Shown: piece by piece, positions 52,221-61,733 of the stretch
Layout of the letters: every line of letters begins with the position of its first letter
Numbering within the stretch: the stretch's first letter is position 1
Origin: Rhizobium sp. CF080
GTDB lineage: Bacteria > Pseudomonadota > Alphaproteobacteria > Rhizobiales > Rhizobiaceae
Length of the DNA stretch: 64,000 nucleotides
Direction of reading: 5' to 3'
Assembly: GCF_000282095.2 (NCBI RefSeq)
Contig: NZ_AKKC02000015.1
Span: 248,001-312,000, forward strand
The notes under the pieces: generated by a model
What the model was told of the DNA's origin: nothing
The model's database searches: none
The model's input: the letters and a program-made list of their open reading frames with translations, nothing else
Program-made: the position numbers and the translations under genes

Positions 52221-52829
52221 TCACCACATGGTCTTGGCGGCGCGCTCCGGCCATTCGCGGTCGTAAGTCTCCTTATCGAAGTCCGCTTTGGCGGCCTTCA
52301 GGAGTGTGCCTGGCGTCGGCAGGTTCTTCGGATCGATGAAATGCTCCGGGTTCCAGAGCTCCGCCCGCATCAGGGCGCGGGCGCACTGGAAATAGACCTC
52401 GTTTATGGTGATGACCGTAACGCTGCGGGGATGCCTACCGTCCATCTCGAAGCTGTCGAGCAGGGCCGTGTCCACGGAGATCACGGCGCGGCCGTTGATG
52501 CGCATCGCCGTATTCGAGCCGGGGACGAGAAACATCAGCGCGACGCGCGGGTCGCGGACGATATTGATGAGCGAATCGATGCGGTTGTTGCCGCGCCAGT
52601 CGGGCAGAAGCAGCGTCGCTTCATCCTGGATCCGAACCGCGCCGCCGAGATCGCCGCGTGGCGAGCAGTCGAGCCCTTCCGGTCCGACGGTCGCAAAGGC
52701 GACGAAGGGCGAAGCCTCGATCATCTGCCGGTATTCCGGGGTCAACGTCCTCGTCACCTTGACGAGTGAGGCTTCCGAGACGCTGTCATAGATCGCCTTC
52801 AGTTGCTCGACGGATGTGATGATGGTCAT
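52221..52829 (-). CDS. Pyridoxamine 5-phosphate oxidase family FMN protein
   Basis: A 202-residue flavoprotein of the PPOX split-barrel type, close to the MSMEG_1061 group. FVAFATVGPEGLDCSPRGD is the typical flavin-binding start, then LLPDWRGNNRIDSLINIVRDPRVALMFLVPG (in pieces) continues the barrel. The C-terminal part (CARALMRAELWNP) is characteristic of the group. Its substrate is unknown; it is not the PdxH of vitamin B6 synthesis. It is downstream of the divergent-pair hydrolase on the same strand with a 69-nt gap. Confidence 0.85.
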   Translation of the reverse strand: MTIITSVEQLKAIYDSVSEASLVKVTRTLTPEYRQMIEASPFVAFATVGPEGLDCSPRGDLGGAVRIQDEATLLLPDWRGNNRIDSLINIVRDPRVALMFLVPGSNTAMRINGRAVISVDTALLDSFEMDGRHPRSVTVITINEVYFQCARALMRAELWNPEHFIDPKNLPTPGTLLKAAKADFDKETYDREWPERAAKTMW

Positions 52830-52898
52830 GGCTCGCCCCTTCGAATTACGGCGGGCCGTAACCCGCGCGGGCGACAGTATGATGACGTTTCCTGTGGA

Positions 52899-53840
52899 TC
52901 AAGCAGCCGCATCGCTGCCGGAATTGTCATCGACAGAGGTTTCGCGCATCGGACGGCGATCTTCCGTCAGGAAGGCGGCAATCGCCTCGATCACGCCGCG
53001 ATCGCTGACGATACGGCGATGCCCGAGCCCGTTCGCCCATTCCATCCTTGCGCTGGCAAGCCCCTCGAAACGGCGGGCATGGCCGGCATCAACCTCCTTG
53101 TCCTCCTCGGCATGCACGACCAGCAGGGGCGTGCCGAGCCGCGCGGCGCTCGCAACTGTGTCGAAATCGTCGAGCGAGGCGCCGGCCACATCCTCTGCCC
53201 GCCGGATCAGCCGCGCCTTGACGCGCGGCGGCAGGCCGACCATCCGCGAAAAATCGTCGAACAGCCAATGAATATGGCTCGGCGCACCGATCACCACCAG
53301 TTTCGACGGCGAGATCGCCCCGACCTCCTTCATCACCCCGCCGGCGGCAAGCATCATGCTCGCTCCGCCGAAGGAATGACCGACGGCCGCATCGAAATGG
53401 CCAAACCGCTTCTCGGCCGCAACGATCGCCTCAACGGCCTGGCGCATGTTGAGGCTGCGGCCGCTCGAAAGTCCGTGGCCTGGAAAATCAAGCACCACGA
53501 CCTCGGCGCCGGTTTCGGCGAGCCCCGTCGGCAGCGCCGCGATATAGGCGGCACTGGAACCCCAGCCGTGCACGACCAGGTAACGGGGCCGGCCGGGCTT
53601 GCCGTCGCCGTTGAAGCGATAGGCCATCACCGTCGATGTCCCGACCGTGAGCGGCATCTTCTGAGCAGCCGAGAGCCGCTCCCGCCCCTCCTTCGCCATC
53701 GACCGCGCCTTGTCGCCCTTGGGACGGCGCGAGGGCGTCAGGCAGAAGAGCCGAAACGCCAGGCTGGCGGCGGCGCGGGGGAACGGCCGACCTAAGGCGG
53801 CAAATCCGAGACGGGTGACCTTCAGTGCAAAGGATGGCAT
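52899..53840 (-). CDS. Alpha/beta hydrolase under a divergent MarR regulator
   Basis: A hydrolase of about 313 residues. The N-terminal 75 residues are basic and partly hydrophobic. The hydrolase core has LVVHGWGSSAAYIA (oxyanion hole), LDFPGHGLSSG, the nucleophile elbow AVGHSFGGASMML and the acid/base VVHAEEDKEV with GLGHRRIVSD. The frame begins with TTG at 53855, but ATG 53840 is more plausible. The gene faces a MarR regulator, so its expression is probably controlled by that protein. Substrate unknown. Confidence 0.82.
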   Translation of the reverse strand: MPSFALKVTRLGFAALGRPFPRAAASLAFRLFCLTPSRRPKGDKARSMAKEGRERLSAAQKMPLTVGTSTVMAYRFNGDGKPGRPRYLVVHGWGSSAAYIAALPTGLAETGAEVVVLDFPGHGLSSGRSLNMRQAVEAIVAAEKRFGHFDAAVGHSFGGASMMLAAGGVMKEVGAISPSKLVVIGAPSHIHWLFDDFSRMVGLPPRVKARLIRRAEDVAGASLDDFDTVASAARLGTPLLVVHAEEDKEVDAGHARRFEGLASARMEWANGLGHRRIVSDRGVIEAIAAFLTEDRRPMRETSVDDNSGSDAAA

Positions 53841-53859
53841 AGTGGGAAAATCCAATAAT

Positions 53860-53873
53860 GTTCAATACTGAAC
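53860..53873. promoter_or_regulatory. Palindrome in the hydrolase/marR gap, candidate MarR operator
   Basis: GTTCA, four bases, TGAAC in the 47-nt gap between the two divergent start codons. It lies 14 nt before the marR ATG and is flanked by AT-rich half sites (TTGTTC). MarR proteins bind such palindromes as dimers and repress both genes. This is the only palindrome of its size in the gap. Confidence 0.5.
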
Positions 53874-53887
53874 AATAAAGTACAACA

Positions 53888-54367
53888 ATGAACAAAAATC
53901 AATCCCTCCCCTGGGATCATCCGCGTTTTCGCAGTTGGATTGCCGTTGCCCGCGCCTGCCAGTTGATGCAAACCGTGCTGACCCGTGAGCTCGCCGAACT
54001 CGACATCAAGCCGCCGCATCTCGACATTCTGATCAATCTCTACCGGTTCGAGGGGATCTCCCAGCAGGAGCTGGCCCACAAGCTGCTGGTGGGGCGCTCC
54101 AACATGAGCATGGCCCTGCCGCAGATGGAAAAGCGCGGGCTGATCGAACGGCGTGGCGACAAGAAGGACAAGCGCGTCCTGCGACTCTACCTGACCCAGG
54201 AAGGCCGCTCGGTGACGGAACGGGCGATGGCGATCCAGACGGCCCTGATCGAGCGGACGCTCTCCTCCGAGCCGCTGGACCAATGTATGGCGATGGCGGA
54301 ATCCATGGAACGGCTGATCGTCACCCTGCAGTCGGAAGTCCGGGAGGACAGCCGCGAACCGGCCTGA
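53888..54367 (+). CDS. MarR family transcriptional regulator
   Basis: A 159-residue winged-helix regulator of MarR type. The recognition part is SQQELAHKLLVGRSNMSMALPQMEKRGLIERR (in parts), followed by the wing DKKDKRVLRLYLTQEG. These proteins are usually repressors released by small aromatic ligands. It is divergent from an alpha/beta hydrolase with a palindrome between them, and its stop codon directly abuts that of the DUF971 gene. Confidence 0.9.
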   Translation: MNKNQSLPWDHPRFRSWIAVARACQLMQTVLTRELAELDIKPPHLDILINLYRFEGISQQELAHKLLVGRSNMSMALPQMEKRGLIERRGDKKDKRVLRLYLTQEGRSVTERAMAIQTALIERTLSSEPLDQCMAMAESMERLIVTLQSEVREDSREPA

Positions 54368-54742
54368 TCACCGTGTCCTTTGTGGCGGATCGCGAGACAG
54401 ACCCTTGTCGGCGAGATCGCGCTCGTAGTCGGCAAACAGCTCGGCCCCGCGCTCGCCAAGTTCGCGCAGGTAAGGCCAGGTAAAGATACCGCTGTCATGG
54501 CCGTCGTCGAAACGGATCCGCACGGCGTAATTGCCGGCCGGCGTGATCGCCGCGATGCCGACATTGCGCTTGCCCGGCACGGTCACCTTCTGGCCCGGGC
54601 CATGGCCCTGCACTTCCGCGGAAGGCGATAGCACGCGCATCGTTTCCGCCGACAGGGGATAAGCCGCGCCGTCGCTGAAGGTGACGTTCAGCGTGTGGCG
54701 GTCCTTTGAGACCCGCAGTTCCGTCGGCCAGATGTCGCTCAT
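54368..54742 (-). CDS. DUF971 family protein
   Basis: A 124-residue protein of the DUF971 (gamma-butyrobetaine hydroxylase-like N-terminal) family: WPTELRVSKDRHTLNVTFSDG at the start, then YAVRIRFDDGHDSGIFTWPYL. In other bacteria such proteins lie near iron-sulfur or molybdenum cofactor genes. Here moaA starts 162 nt upstream on the opposite strand. The function is unknown. The ATG 54742 is the second in frame; an ATG eight codons earlier is possible. Confidence 0.85.
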   Translation of the reverse strand: MSDIWPTELRVSKDRHTLNVTFSDGAAYPLSAETMRVLSPSAEVQGHGPGQKVTVPGKRNVGIAAITPAGNYAVRIRFDDGHDSGIFTWPYLRELGERGAELFADYERDLADKGLSRDPPQRTR

Positions 54743-54904
54743 GCTTTCAAGGCTCCCGATTGTCATGTGTCTCGCGGAGGATTATGAGCTACGGCGTTTC
54801 GCCGCAAGCTGTTTTGCGTCCAGCGCTGTTCTATCTGGACCGATTGTCATACACTTGACGCGAAGGCTCGAAACCCCCACTTTCGGGGCAAGGGAGAATG
54901 CCAC

Positions 54905-55954
54905 GTGAACAGTTTCGCAGGACCGATCGGAGGCGCAGCGCCCATCATCGCCGACAAGGCGCCGATGATCGACCCGTTCGGCCGTGCCGTCACCTATCTG
55001 CGCGTCTCGGTCACCGACCGCTGCGATTTCCGCTGCACCTATTGCATGGCGGAAAACATGACCTTCCTGCCCAAAAAGGACCTGCTGACGCTGGAAGAGC
55101 TCAACCGGCTCTGTTCCGCCTTCATTTCCAAGGGCGTTCGTAAGATCCGCCTTACCGGTGGCGAGCCGCTGGTGCGCAAGAACATCATGTTCCTGGTCCG
55201 CGAGCTGGGCCAGCACGTGAAGGCAGGCGCACTCGACGAGCTGACGCTGACAACCAACGGTTCCCAGCTCGCAAAATATGCCGACGAGCTCTATGACAGC
55301 GGCGTGCGCCGCATCAACGTCTCGCTCGATACGCTGAACCCCGAAAAATTCAAGGCGATCACCCGCTGGGGCGATTTCCACAAGGTCATGGAAGGCATCG
55401 ACGCCGCCCAGAAGGCCGGACTGAAGATCAAGCTGAATGCCGTGGCGCTGAAGGATTTCAACGAATTCGAGATCGCCGACATGCTGCGTTTCGCGCATGG
55501 CCGCGGCATGGACATGACGGTCATCGAGACCATGCCTATGGGCGAGATCGACGAGGACCGCACCGACCAGTACCTGCCGCTCTCCAAGCTGCGCGCCGAT
55601 CTCGAAGAGCAGTTCACGCTGACCGAGATCCCCTACAAGACTGGTGGCCCTGCCCGCTACGTCGAGATACAGGAGACCGGCGGACGACTGGGCTTCATCA
55701 CGCCGATGACCCATAATTTCTGCGAGAGCTGCAACCGCGTGCGCCTCACCTGCACCGGCACGCTCTATATGTGCCTCGGCCAGAACGACGCAGCCGACCT
55801 GCGCACCGCGCTGCGGGCATCCGAGAACGACGACTATCTGTCGGCCGCAATCGACGAGGCGATCACCCGCAAGCCCAAGGGCCACGACTTCATCATCGAC
55901 CGCACCCACAAACGCCCCGCCGTCGCCCGCCACATGAGCGTCACCGGCGGGTGA
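54905..55954 (+). CDS. moaA: GTP 3,8-cyclase MoaA
   Basis: MoaA is the radical SAM enzyme that starts molybdenum cofactor synthesis from GTP. It is 349 residues. The first cluster is in VTDRCDFRCTYCM (CxxxCxxC), the second in NFCESCNRVRLTCTG, and the C-terminus ends in Gly-Gly (SVTGG), needed in this family for radical generation. The start is GTG after GGGAGAATGCCAC. It is well separated from mobA and mobB, which lie 5 kb away. Confidence 0.97.
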   Translation: MNSFAGPIGGAAPIIADKAPMIDPFGRAVTYLRVSVTDRCDFRCTYCMAENMTFLPKKDLLTLEELNRLCSAFISKGVRKIRLTGGEPLVRKNIMFLVRELGQHVKAGALDELTLTTNGSQLAKYADELYDSGVRRINVSLDTLNPEKFKAITRWGDFHKVMEGIDAAQKAGLKIKLNAVALKDFNEFEIADMLRFAHGRGMDMTVIETMPMGEIDEDRTDQYLPLSKLRADLEEQFTLTEIPYKTGGPARYVEIQETGGRLGFITPMTHNFCESCNRVRLTCTGTLYMCLGQNDAADLRTALRASENDDYLSAAIDEAITRKPKGHDFIIDRTHKRPAVARHMSVTGG

Positions 55955-56010
55955 TATCCGCACCCACCCGGCCTTCGAGACTTCGCCTCTTTCGTTCCTG
56001 CCGCCCAACA

Positions 56011-56038
56011 AAAAAGCCGGAACTCACGTCCCGGCTTT
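56011..56038 (-). terminator. Terminator of the chemoreceptor gene
   Basis: AAAGCCGG and CCGGCTTT with a 10-nt loop. On the minus strand the stem runs into six T, so it ends the chemoreceptor transcript. It lies between the converging moaA and chemoreceptor genes and may act on moaA weakly. Confidence 0.85.
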
Positions 56039-56059
56039 GAAAGCATGTGAGGCGTGGGC

Positions 56060-58621
56060 TCAGGCAGCGTCGCTGCGGCGGAAGCCACCCCGGCGTTCGC
56101 TGGTGCCGGCGTGGAAGTTGACGTTTGGGTCGCGCGTCTTGAAGCGCTCGATCTTTTCCGACAGCATTTCCACCCGCCTGCGCAGGCCGTGGATCTCGGC
56201 ATTGTTTTCCTCGACCATCGCCGCGTTGCGCTGGGTGATCAGCTCGACCTCCTGCACCGCCTTGGTGACTTCGTTGATGCCGGTCGACTGCTCGCCGGTC
56301 GCCGCCGAAATCTGGGCGACCAGTTTGCGGACGTCGGTGATGTGCGTGATGATCTCGGTGAGCGCCGTACCGGTCTCCTCGACGAGGTGCACGCCGTTGC
56401 TGACCTGTGTCGAGCTGGCCGAAATGAGGCCCTTGATTTCGCGGGCAGCGCCGGCACAGCGCTGCGCCAGTTCGCGGACTTCCTGGGCGACGACCGCAAA
56501 GCCGCGACCGGCCTCGCCGGCACGGGCCGCCTCGACGCCGGCGTTCAGCGCCAGCAGGTTGGTCTGGAAGGCGATCTCGTCGATGACGCCGATGATCGTC
56601 GCGATCTTGTTCGAGGAGCGGCTGATCTCGCCCATGGCGTCGACCGCGCGGGACACGACTTCGCCGGAGCGGACGGCGAAATCTTCCGTCTCGTTGACCG
56701 AGACCGACGTCTGCTTGGCGCTTTCGGCCGTCGAGCGGACGATGTCGCTGAGGTGACGCAGCGCACGCGAGCTCTGTTCGAGAGCTGCCGCCTGCTGTTC
56801 GGTGCGGCGGGCAAGGTCATCGGCGGATGCGGCAAGGTTGCCTGTGCCGCCGTCGATCTCTTCAGCAGTGGAGCGCACGTCGGCAAGCGTCGCGCGGAGT
56901 GCCTCGACTGCCTGGTTGTAGGTACGCGCCATTTCGATAAAGTCTTCCGGCAGGTTCTCGTCCATGCTGCGCTCGAGATCGCCCTCGGCAAGCTTGCCGA
57001 GCACTTCATTGAGCGCAGTGAGAGCCTGGCGCTGTTCGCCGGCGATGCGGGCACGTTCGGTCGCGCGGCGCTCGGACTCTGCAGTCGAGAGCTCGCGGGC
57101 CGCGGCGGCATCCTGCTCGAGGCGGACGTTTTCGACCGCCGCATCGCGGAAGACGGTGACCGAGCGAACCATGTCGCCGATCTCGTCGCCCCGTTCGCGG
57201 CCCTCGATCTTGACCTCCAGATCACCGTCGGCGAGCCGCTTCATCACTTCGGTCACGCGGCGCAGCGGGCCGCGCAGCGTTTCCACCAGCATCAGGCCGC
57301 CGGCGATGGCGAGCAGCGTGCCGACAACCATCGCGACGAGCGACAACTGGGCGGAACGTTCGCTGTCTTCCTTGCCGACCTCCTGGGCCTGGGCCACGAA
57401 ATTCTTGAGGCCGGCCATGCCACCCGTCAGGGTTTCACCGGCCGCCGCGCGGGCCTTCTTCCAGTCGGCGGCGATGGACAGAAGCTGGGCGGTATCGTCC
57501 TCGATCGACTTCAGGCGCGGCTGAAGCAGGGTCGCGAATTCGCGCATGGCCGGGTTTCTGGCGAGTTCGGAAACTTCGGCGCTGGCATCCTTCAGCTTTG
57601 CCATGACACTGAGGACGACCTTGCGTGCATCCTCCGTCTGGGTAGCGCGCAGCCGCTCGATATGGAGCTGCATGGCGTCGATCAGGCGCAGCGCTTCGGC
57701 GCTGCGGTCGAGAAGTGTGCGCAGGCTCGCAACCTCGCCCTCGATGCTTGCGAAACGAGAGGCTGCGTTGCCTGCCTTGTTGGTGACTTCCGCCTCCATG
57801 CTGAGCTGGAACTTCTCCATTCCGGCAACGGTGTCACGCACCGCCTTCGCCTTTTCCGGGACCTCCTTGTTGCCCTTGATGGTGGCAGCAAGGGCGCTGA
57901 TCGCGTCGTTGATCGGTTTCAGCTGCTTGACGCCGTTCGGCGTCAGAAACGCCTGAACCTCCTGGAACGTCTTGTCCAGAATGCCAAGATACATGTCTGC
58001 GGTGCCGATCGCGCCGTCATCCGTGCCGGTCTCCTTGACCGAATTGCGGAGTTCGCCGATCTGTTCGGCGATCGCCTTGTAGGCATAAGCTTCCAGCACC
58101 ATGCTCTTGGCGAACTTTTCCTTGCCTTCGAACTGCTTGCGGACGTTGGCGACCTGATCCGAGACCCCCGTCGCCACGGTGCGCACATCGTCGATGCTGT
58201 AGTCGAGCGCTGCGGCGTTCTCCTCGCGCCTCTGCTTGATCTTCCAGAGCACGTCGGTGGCGGCGCGCATCTTCGGCGCGAGGCCGGTCACCACGGCGAT
58301 GCGCTCACGGTCGCCATCGGTCACGAGCAGGCCTTCGAGCACGCGGACGCCGCTCTCCTGCTTGTCGATGACAGCCTTCAGGGCCGCAAGCGACGCATTG
58401 TCGGGCTTGTTGTTGAATTCCTGGAGAACAGCCTGGAGATTTTCGAAATCACCGATGTTCTCGATCGTCGCACGCGTCACGGTCATATGACCGTTCAGCA
58501 TGCTTGCCGTATAATAGCCGGCAAGGCCGACGCCGGCGATCAGAAGCACCAGCGGTATGACGAAAAGGAGGACCTTGGTGACGATCCTACGGCTCTGAAG
58601 AAGACGATCGATGAAAGACAT
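56060..58621 (-). CDS. Methyl-accepting chemotaxis protein
   Basis: A chemoreceptor of about 853 residues. One membrane helix near residue 18 is followed by a large helical sensor region (about 40-390). A second helix near 395-415 (VAMVVGTLLAIAGGLMLV), a HAMP domain, and a second HAMP-like linker follow. The signalling domain contains the conserved hairpin tip IIGVIDEIAFQTNLLALNAGVEAARAGEAGRGF (in parts) and AVVAQEVRELAQR. It ends RRGGFRRSDAA without a CheR-binding pentapeptide. No che genes are near it. The ATG 58621 follows GGGGGAAAA; the frame opens 15 codons earlier. Confidence 0.92.
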   Translation of the reverse strand: MSFIDRLLQSRRIVTKVLLFVIPLVLLIAGVGLAGYYTASMLNGHMTVTRATIENIGDFENLQAVLQEFNNKPDNASLAALKAVIDKQESGVRVLEGLLVTDGDRERIAVVTGLAPKMRAATDVLWKIKQRREENAAALDYSIDDVRTVATGVSDQVANVRKQFEGKEKFAKSMVLEAYAYKAIAEQIGELRNSVKETGTDDGAIGTADMYLGILDKTFQEVQAFLTPNGVKQLKPINDAISALAATIKGNKEVPEKAKAVRDTVAGMEKFQLSMEAEVTNKAGNAASRFASIEGEVASLRTLLDRSAEALRLIDAMQLHIERLRATQTEDARKVVLSVMAKLKDASAEVSELARNPAMREFATLLQPRLKSIEDDTAQLLSIAADWKKARAAAGETLTGGMAGLKNFVAQAQEVGKEDSERSAQLSLVAMVVGTLLAIAGGLMLVETLRGPLRRVTEVMKRLADGDLEVKIEGRERGDEIGDMVRSVTVFRDAAVENVRLEQDAAAARELSTAESERRATERARIAGEQRQALTALNEVLGKLAEGDLERSMDENLPEDFIEMARTYNQAVEALRATLADVRSTAEEIDGGTGNLAASADDLARRTEQQAAALEQSSRALRHLSDIVRSTAESAKQTSVSVNETEDFAVRSGEVVSRAVDAMGEISRSSNKIATIIGVIDEIAFQTNLLALNAGVEAARAGEAGRGFAVVAQEVRELAQRCAGAAREIKGLISASSTQVSNGVHLVEETGTALTEIITHITDVRKLVAQISAATGEQSTGINEVTKAVQEVELITQRNAAMVEENNAEIHGLRRRVEMLSEKIERFKTRDPNVNFHAGTSERRGGFRRSDAA

Positions 58622-58902
58622 TTTTCCCCCACTGCAAACCAGATGCGGCATTCGCGTCAGCGGCATTCGCGAAACGGCAACGGCACGATCCCGGCTTCAT
58701 GCGGGAATGAATGGGGTTTACAGTGGTCAAATTCGGTTGAGTAACGGTTAATTCGGGACCCTTACATTTCGTTTTTGCTACACCCTATCGCATATTAGAA
58801 ATCTCTTCGCTCTGCCCGAAAGAGTACCGTCCGCGAGGCAATCGGGCTGGCGACGCGTAAGCCGTTGCTTTAAGAGTACGGGGTAGTGGAGGAATCTTGA
58901 GA

Positions 58903-59808
58903 ATGGCATCGTCGGAAAATTCGCGGGGCGCGCTGTTCATGGCGCTCGCCATGGCGGCTTTCACCTGTAACGATGCGCTGGTCAAGTCGGTTACCTCGGA
59001 GCTCAGCATTCCCCAGATCATGGCCGTGCGCGGCGTCATGGCGACGGGGCTGATCTATTGCGTTGCGCGATATATGGGCGTGCCCCTCTCGCTCAAGGCG
59101 GTGATGCATCCGCTGGTGCTGCTGCGCACCCTCTTCGAGCTTGGCGCCACCCTGACCCTGCTCTCCGCGCTTGCCCATATCGAATTCGCCGCCATTTCGT
59201 CGATCATGCAGGCCCTACCGCTTGCCGTAACGTTAGGCGCGGCGCTGTTCCTCGGCGAACCGGTCGGCTGGCGGCGCTGGACCGCGATCGGCATCGGTTT
59301 TCTCGGCGTGCTGATCATCATCCGCCCGGGTCCTGAAGGCTTTACGCCGTCAGCACTGCTTGCCGTCATCGCCTGCTGCTGCACCGCAAGCCGCGATCTC
59401 GTTACGAAGCGCATCAAGGCCGACACTCCCAGTTTGACGCTGACGCTCTTCACGTCGCTTGCCAACACGGTCGTCGGGGCGATCCTGATCGCGCCCATGG
59501 GCGGCTGGCAGCCCGTCAGCGCCTATGCGCTCGGGCATCTGGCGATCGCCTCGGTGCTGGTCTTCGCCGGCTACCAGGCGGTGATCAAGTCGATGCGAAC
59601 AGGCGACATCTCCTTCATCGCGCCCTTCCGCTATACCGGCCTGCTCTGGGCTTTGGTCATCGCCTTTTTCGCCTTCGGCGAACGCCCGAGCGCCTACATG
59701 CTCGTGGGCGCGGCGGTCGTCATCGGCTCCGGCCTCTATACCTTCTATCGCGAGCGAAAGCGGCAGGACGTCACCACCGACAAGGCAGCCGCCGCTCCGC
59801 CGGCTTAA
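58903..59808 (+). CDS. DMT superfamily (EamA) transporter
   Basis: A ten-helix drug/metabolite exporter of about 301 residues with two EamA halves (SRGALFMALAMAAFTCNDALV at the start, ALLAVIACCCTASRDLVTKRI in the second half). The conserved segments RGVMATGLIYC and FIAPFRYTGLLWALVIAFFAFGE are typical. Substrate unknown. GGAGG precedes both a TTG at 58897 and the ATG at 58903; I prefer the ATG. The MFS gene starts 60 nt downstream on the same strand. Confidence 0.88.
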   Translation: MASSENSRGALFMALAMAAFTCNDALVKSVTSELSIPQIMAVRGVMATGLIYCVARYMGVPLSLKAVMHPLVLLRTLFELGATLTLLSALAHIEFAAISSIMQALPLAVTLGAALFLGEPVGWRRWTAIGIGFLGVLIIIRPGPEGFTPSALLAVIACCCTASRDLVTKRIKADTPSLTLTLFTSLANTVVGAILIAPMGGWQPVSAYALGHLAIASVLVFAGYQAVIKSMRTGDISFIAPFRYTGLLWALVIAFFAFGERPSAYMLVGAAVVIGSGLYTFYRERKRQDVTTDKAAAAPPA

Positions 59809-59868
59809 GGACGGCCCGGACTCGAGGCCAGACCAAAGGGCCGAAAGGCAGGCGTGAAAGGACAAGAC

Positions 59869-61098
59869 GTGCAGCAAAGCCAGTTTCTCGACAGACGAAC
59901 CCCGCCCCATATCGTCACGCTCGTCGTCTGCGCAGGACTTGCCGCCCTCTCGCTCAATATCTTCCTGCCGTCGCTTTCCGCCATGGCGATCCATTTCGGC
60001 ACTGAATACGCCGTTATGCAGCTCGCCGTCTCCGGCTATATCGCCGGCACCGCCCTGCTGCAGCTGGTGCTCGGCCCGCTTTCCGACCTCTTCGGCCGCC
60101 GCCGCGTGATGATCGGCAGCATCCTGATCATGCTGGCCGGCACACTGATCTGCCTGTTCGCCGCCAACGTCACCGTCTTCATGATCGGACGGCTGCTGCA
60201 GACGGCCGTGGTCGCAGGCTTCGTCCTGCCGCGCGCCATCATCCGCGACACGGTGCCGATGGAGGGGGCCGCCTCGATGATCGCCTATGTGACGATGGGC
60301 ATGTCGCTGGTGCCGATGATCAGCCCGACGATCGGCGGCGCACTCAACGACATGTTCGGCTGGGAGGCGAATTTCGCCTTGATGCTCGGGCTCGGCCTGT
60401 TGACCCTGACGCTCGTGTTCACCGATCTCGGCGAGACCAACCGCGCGCCGGCCACCAGCTTCACCGCGCAGTTCCGCAGCTGGCCGGACCTTTTTCGCTC
60501 GCGCCGCTTCTGGGGCTATACGTTCACTTCGACCTTTTCCTCCGGCGTATTCTTCTCGTTCCTCGGCGGCGCGCCCTTCGTCGGCACGGCGATCTACCAT
60601 CTGTCGCCGACCATGCTCGGGGTGCAGTTCTTCCTGATCGCGGCCGGCTACATGATCGGCAACTTCATTTCGGGCCGCTACACCCGCCATTTCGGCACCA
60701 TGTCGATGATGATCTCCGGCAGCGTTGTCAGCCTGATCGGGGTGCTGATCACGGCCGCCTTCCTGTTCTTCGAAGCCCCCTGGCCGCTTGCCTTCTTCGC
60801 GCCGCTCGCGCTCACCGGCGTCGGCAATGGCCTTACCCTTCCCAGCGCCAATGCCGGCATCGTCAGCGTGCGGCCGCATCTTGCCGGCTCCGCTTCCGGC
60901 CTCGGCGGCGCAATCACCGTCGGAGGCGGTGCCGCGCTTTCGACGCTTGCAGCGGCGGTGCTGAAGGAAGAAGGCGGCGCCATGCCGCTTCTCTTCGTCA
61001 TGGGCGCCACGACCATCCTCGCACTCGTCGCCACCGCCTATGTGTGGCAGATCGATCGCCGCGAAGGCGCGATCCCGACGCGGGAGGACGACCTATGA
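59869..61098 (+). CDS. Bcr/CflA family MFS drug exporter
   Basis: A 12-helix major facilitator of about 409 residues of the Bcr/CflA type: LNIFLPSLSAMAIHFG, GPLSDLFGRRRVMIGS (motif A) and VVAGFVLPRAIIRDTV. Such pumps export bicyclomycin, chloramphenicol or amino-acid derivatives. A GTG at 59869 has AGGA six nt upstream; a second GTG at 59854 is possible. The stop overlaps the mobA start by 4 nt (ATGA), so it is translationally coupled to the molybdenum cofactor genes, although no functional link is known. Confidence 0.88.
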   Translation: MQQSQFLDRRTPPHIVTLVVCAGLAALSLNIFLPSLSAMAIHFGTEYAVMQLAVSGYIAGTALLQLVLGPLSDLFGRRRVMIGSILIMLAGTLICLFAANVTVFMIGRLLQTAVVAGFVLPRAIIRDTVPMEGAASMIAYVTMGMSLVPMISPTIGGALNDMFGWEANFALMLGLGLLTLTLVFTDLGETNRAPATSFTAQFRSWPDLFRSRRFWGYTFTSTFSSGVFFSFLGGAPFVGTAIYHLSPTMLGVQFFLIAAGYMIGNFISGRYTRHFGTMSMMISGSVVSLIGVLITAAFLFFEAPWPLAFFAPLALTGVGNGLTLPSANAGIVSVRPHLAGSASGLGGAITVGGGAALSTLAAAVLKEEGGAMPLLFVMGATTILALVATAYVWQIDRREGAIPTREDDL

Positions 61099-61733
61099 CC
61101 GCTCCTGCTGTTGCCCCCCGCCGGCCTCCCTGCCTGATCCTCGCCGGCGGCAAATCGAGCCGCATGGGCACCGACAAGGCTTTTCTGGACATCGGCGGCG
61201 AGACGATCCTCGCCCATGTGGCACGGCGGCTTAGGCCCCAGGTCGCGGAGATCACTCTGAACGCGCAGGCGGATTTCCCCAATCCACTCCGGTTGCGCCT
61301 TTTGCCCGACCGGATCATTGGCCAGATCGGGCCGCTCGCCGGCGTGTTCTCCGGCTTGCGCGATATCCTGGACCGTGGACTTCCGGCAACGCACCTCCTC
61401 ACCGCCCCCTCCGACAGCCCTTTCGTCCCCGCCGATCTCGCGAACCGGCTTGAAGCGGAGGCCGACGATCCAAACACGATCGTCATCGCTGCCTCGGACG
61501 GCCGCGATCATCCGGTCTTCGGGCTCTGGCCGATCTCGATCGCCGACGATCTGGAAAGCTGGCTCTCCGGTCCCGACAACCGCCGCATCAAGGATTTCCT
61601 TCGGCGTCACCGCGTGGTGACGGTGGAATTCCCGATGATCGGGACGCCGCAAGGATTGCTCGACCCCTTCTTCAACATCAATACGCCCGAGGATCTTCAA
61701 GAGGCCCGCCGTTTCGCCAAGGAGCTTTCATGA
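61095..61733 (+). CDS. mobA: Molybdenum cofactor guanylyltransferase MobA
   Basis: MobA attaches GMP to molybdopterin, making the bis-MGD cofactor. It is 212 residues. The nucleotidyltransferase signature LAGGKSSRMGTDKAFLDIGG is near residue 15, and SDSPFVPADLANRL and ASDGRDHPVFGLWP are family motifs. The ATG overlaps the MFS stop by 4 nt, and its stop overlaps mobB. The upstream part of its frame is coding in another frame, so the ATG is secure. Confidence 0.95.
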   Translation: MTAPAVAPRRPPCLILAGGKSSRMGTDKAFLDIGGETILAHVARRLRPQVAEITLNAQADFPNPLRLRLLPDRIIGQIGPLAGVFSGLRDILDRGLPATHLLTAPSDSPFVPADLANRLEAEADDPNTIVIAASDGRDHPVFGLWPISIADDLESWLSGPDNRRIKDFLRRHRVVTVEFPMIGTPQGLLDPFFNINTPEDLQEARRFAKELS

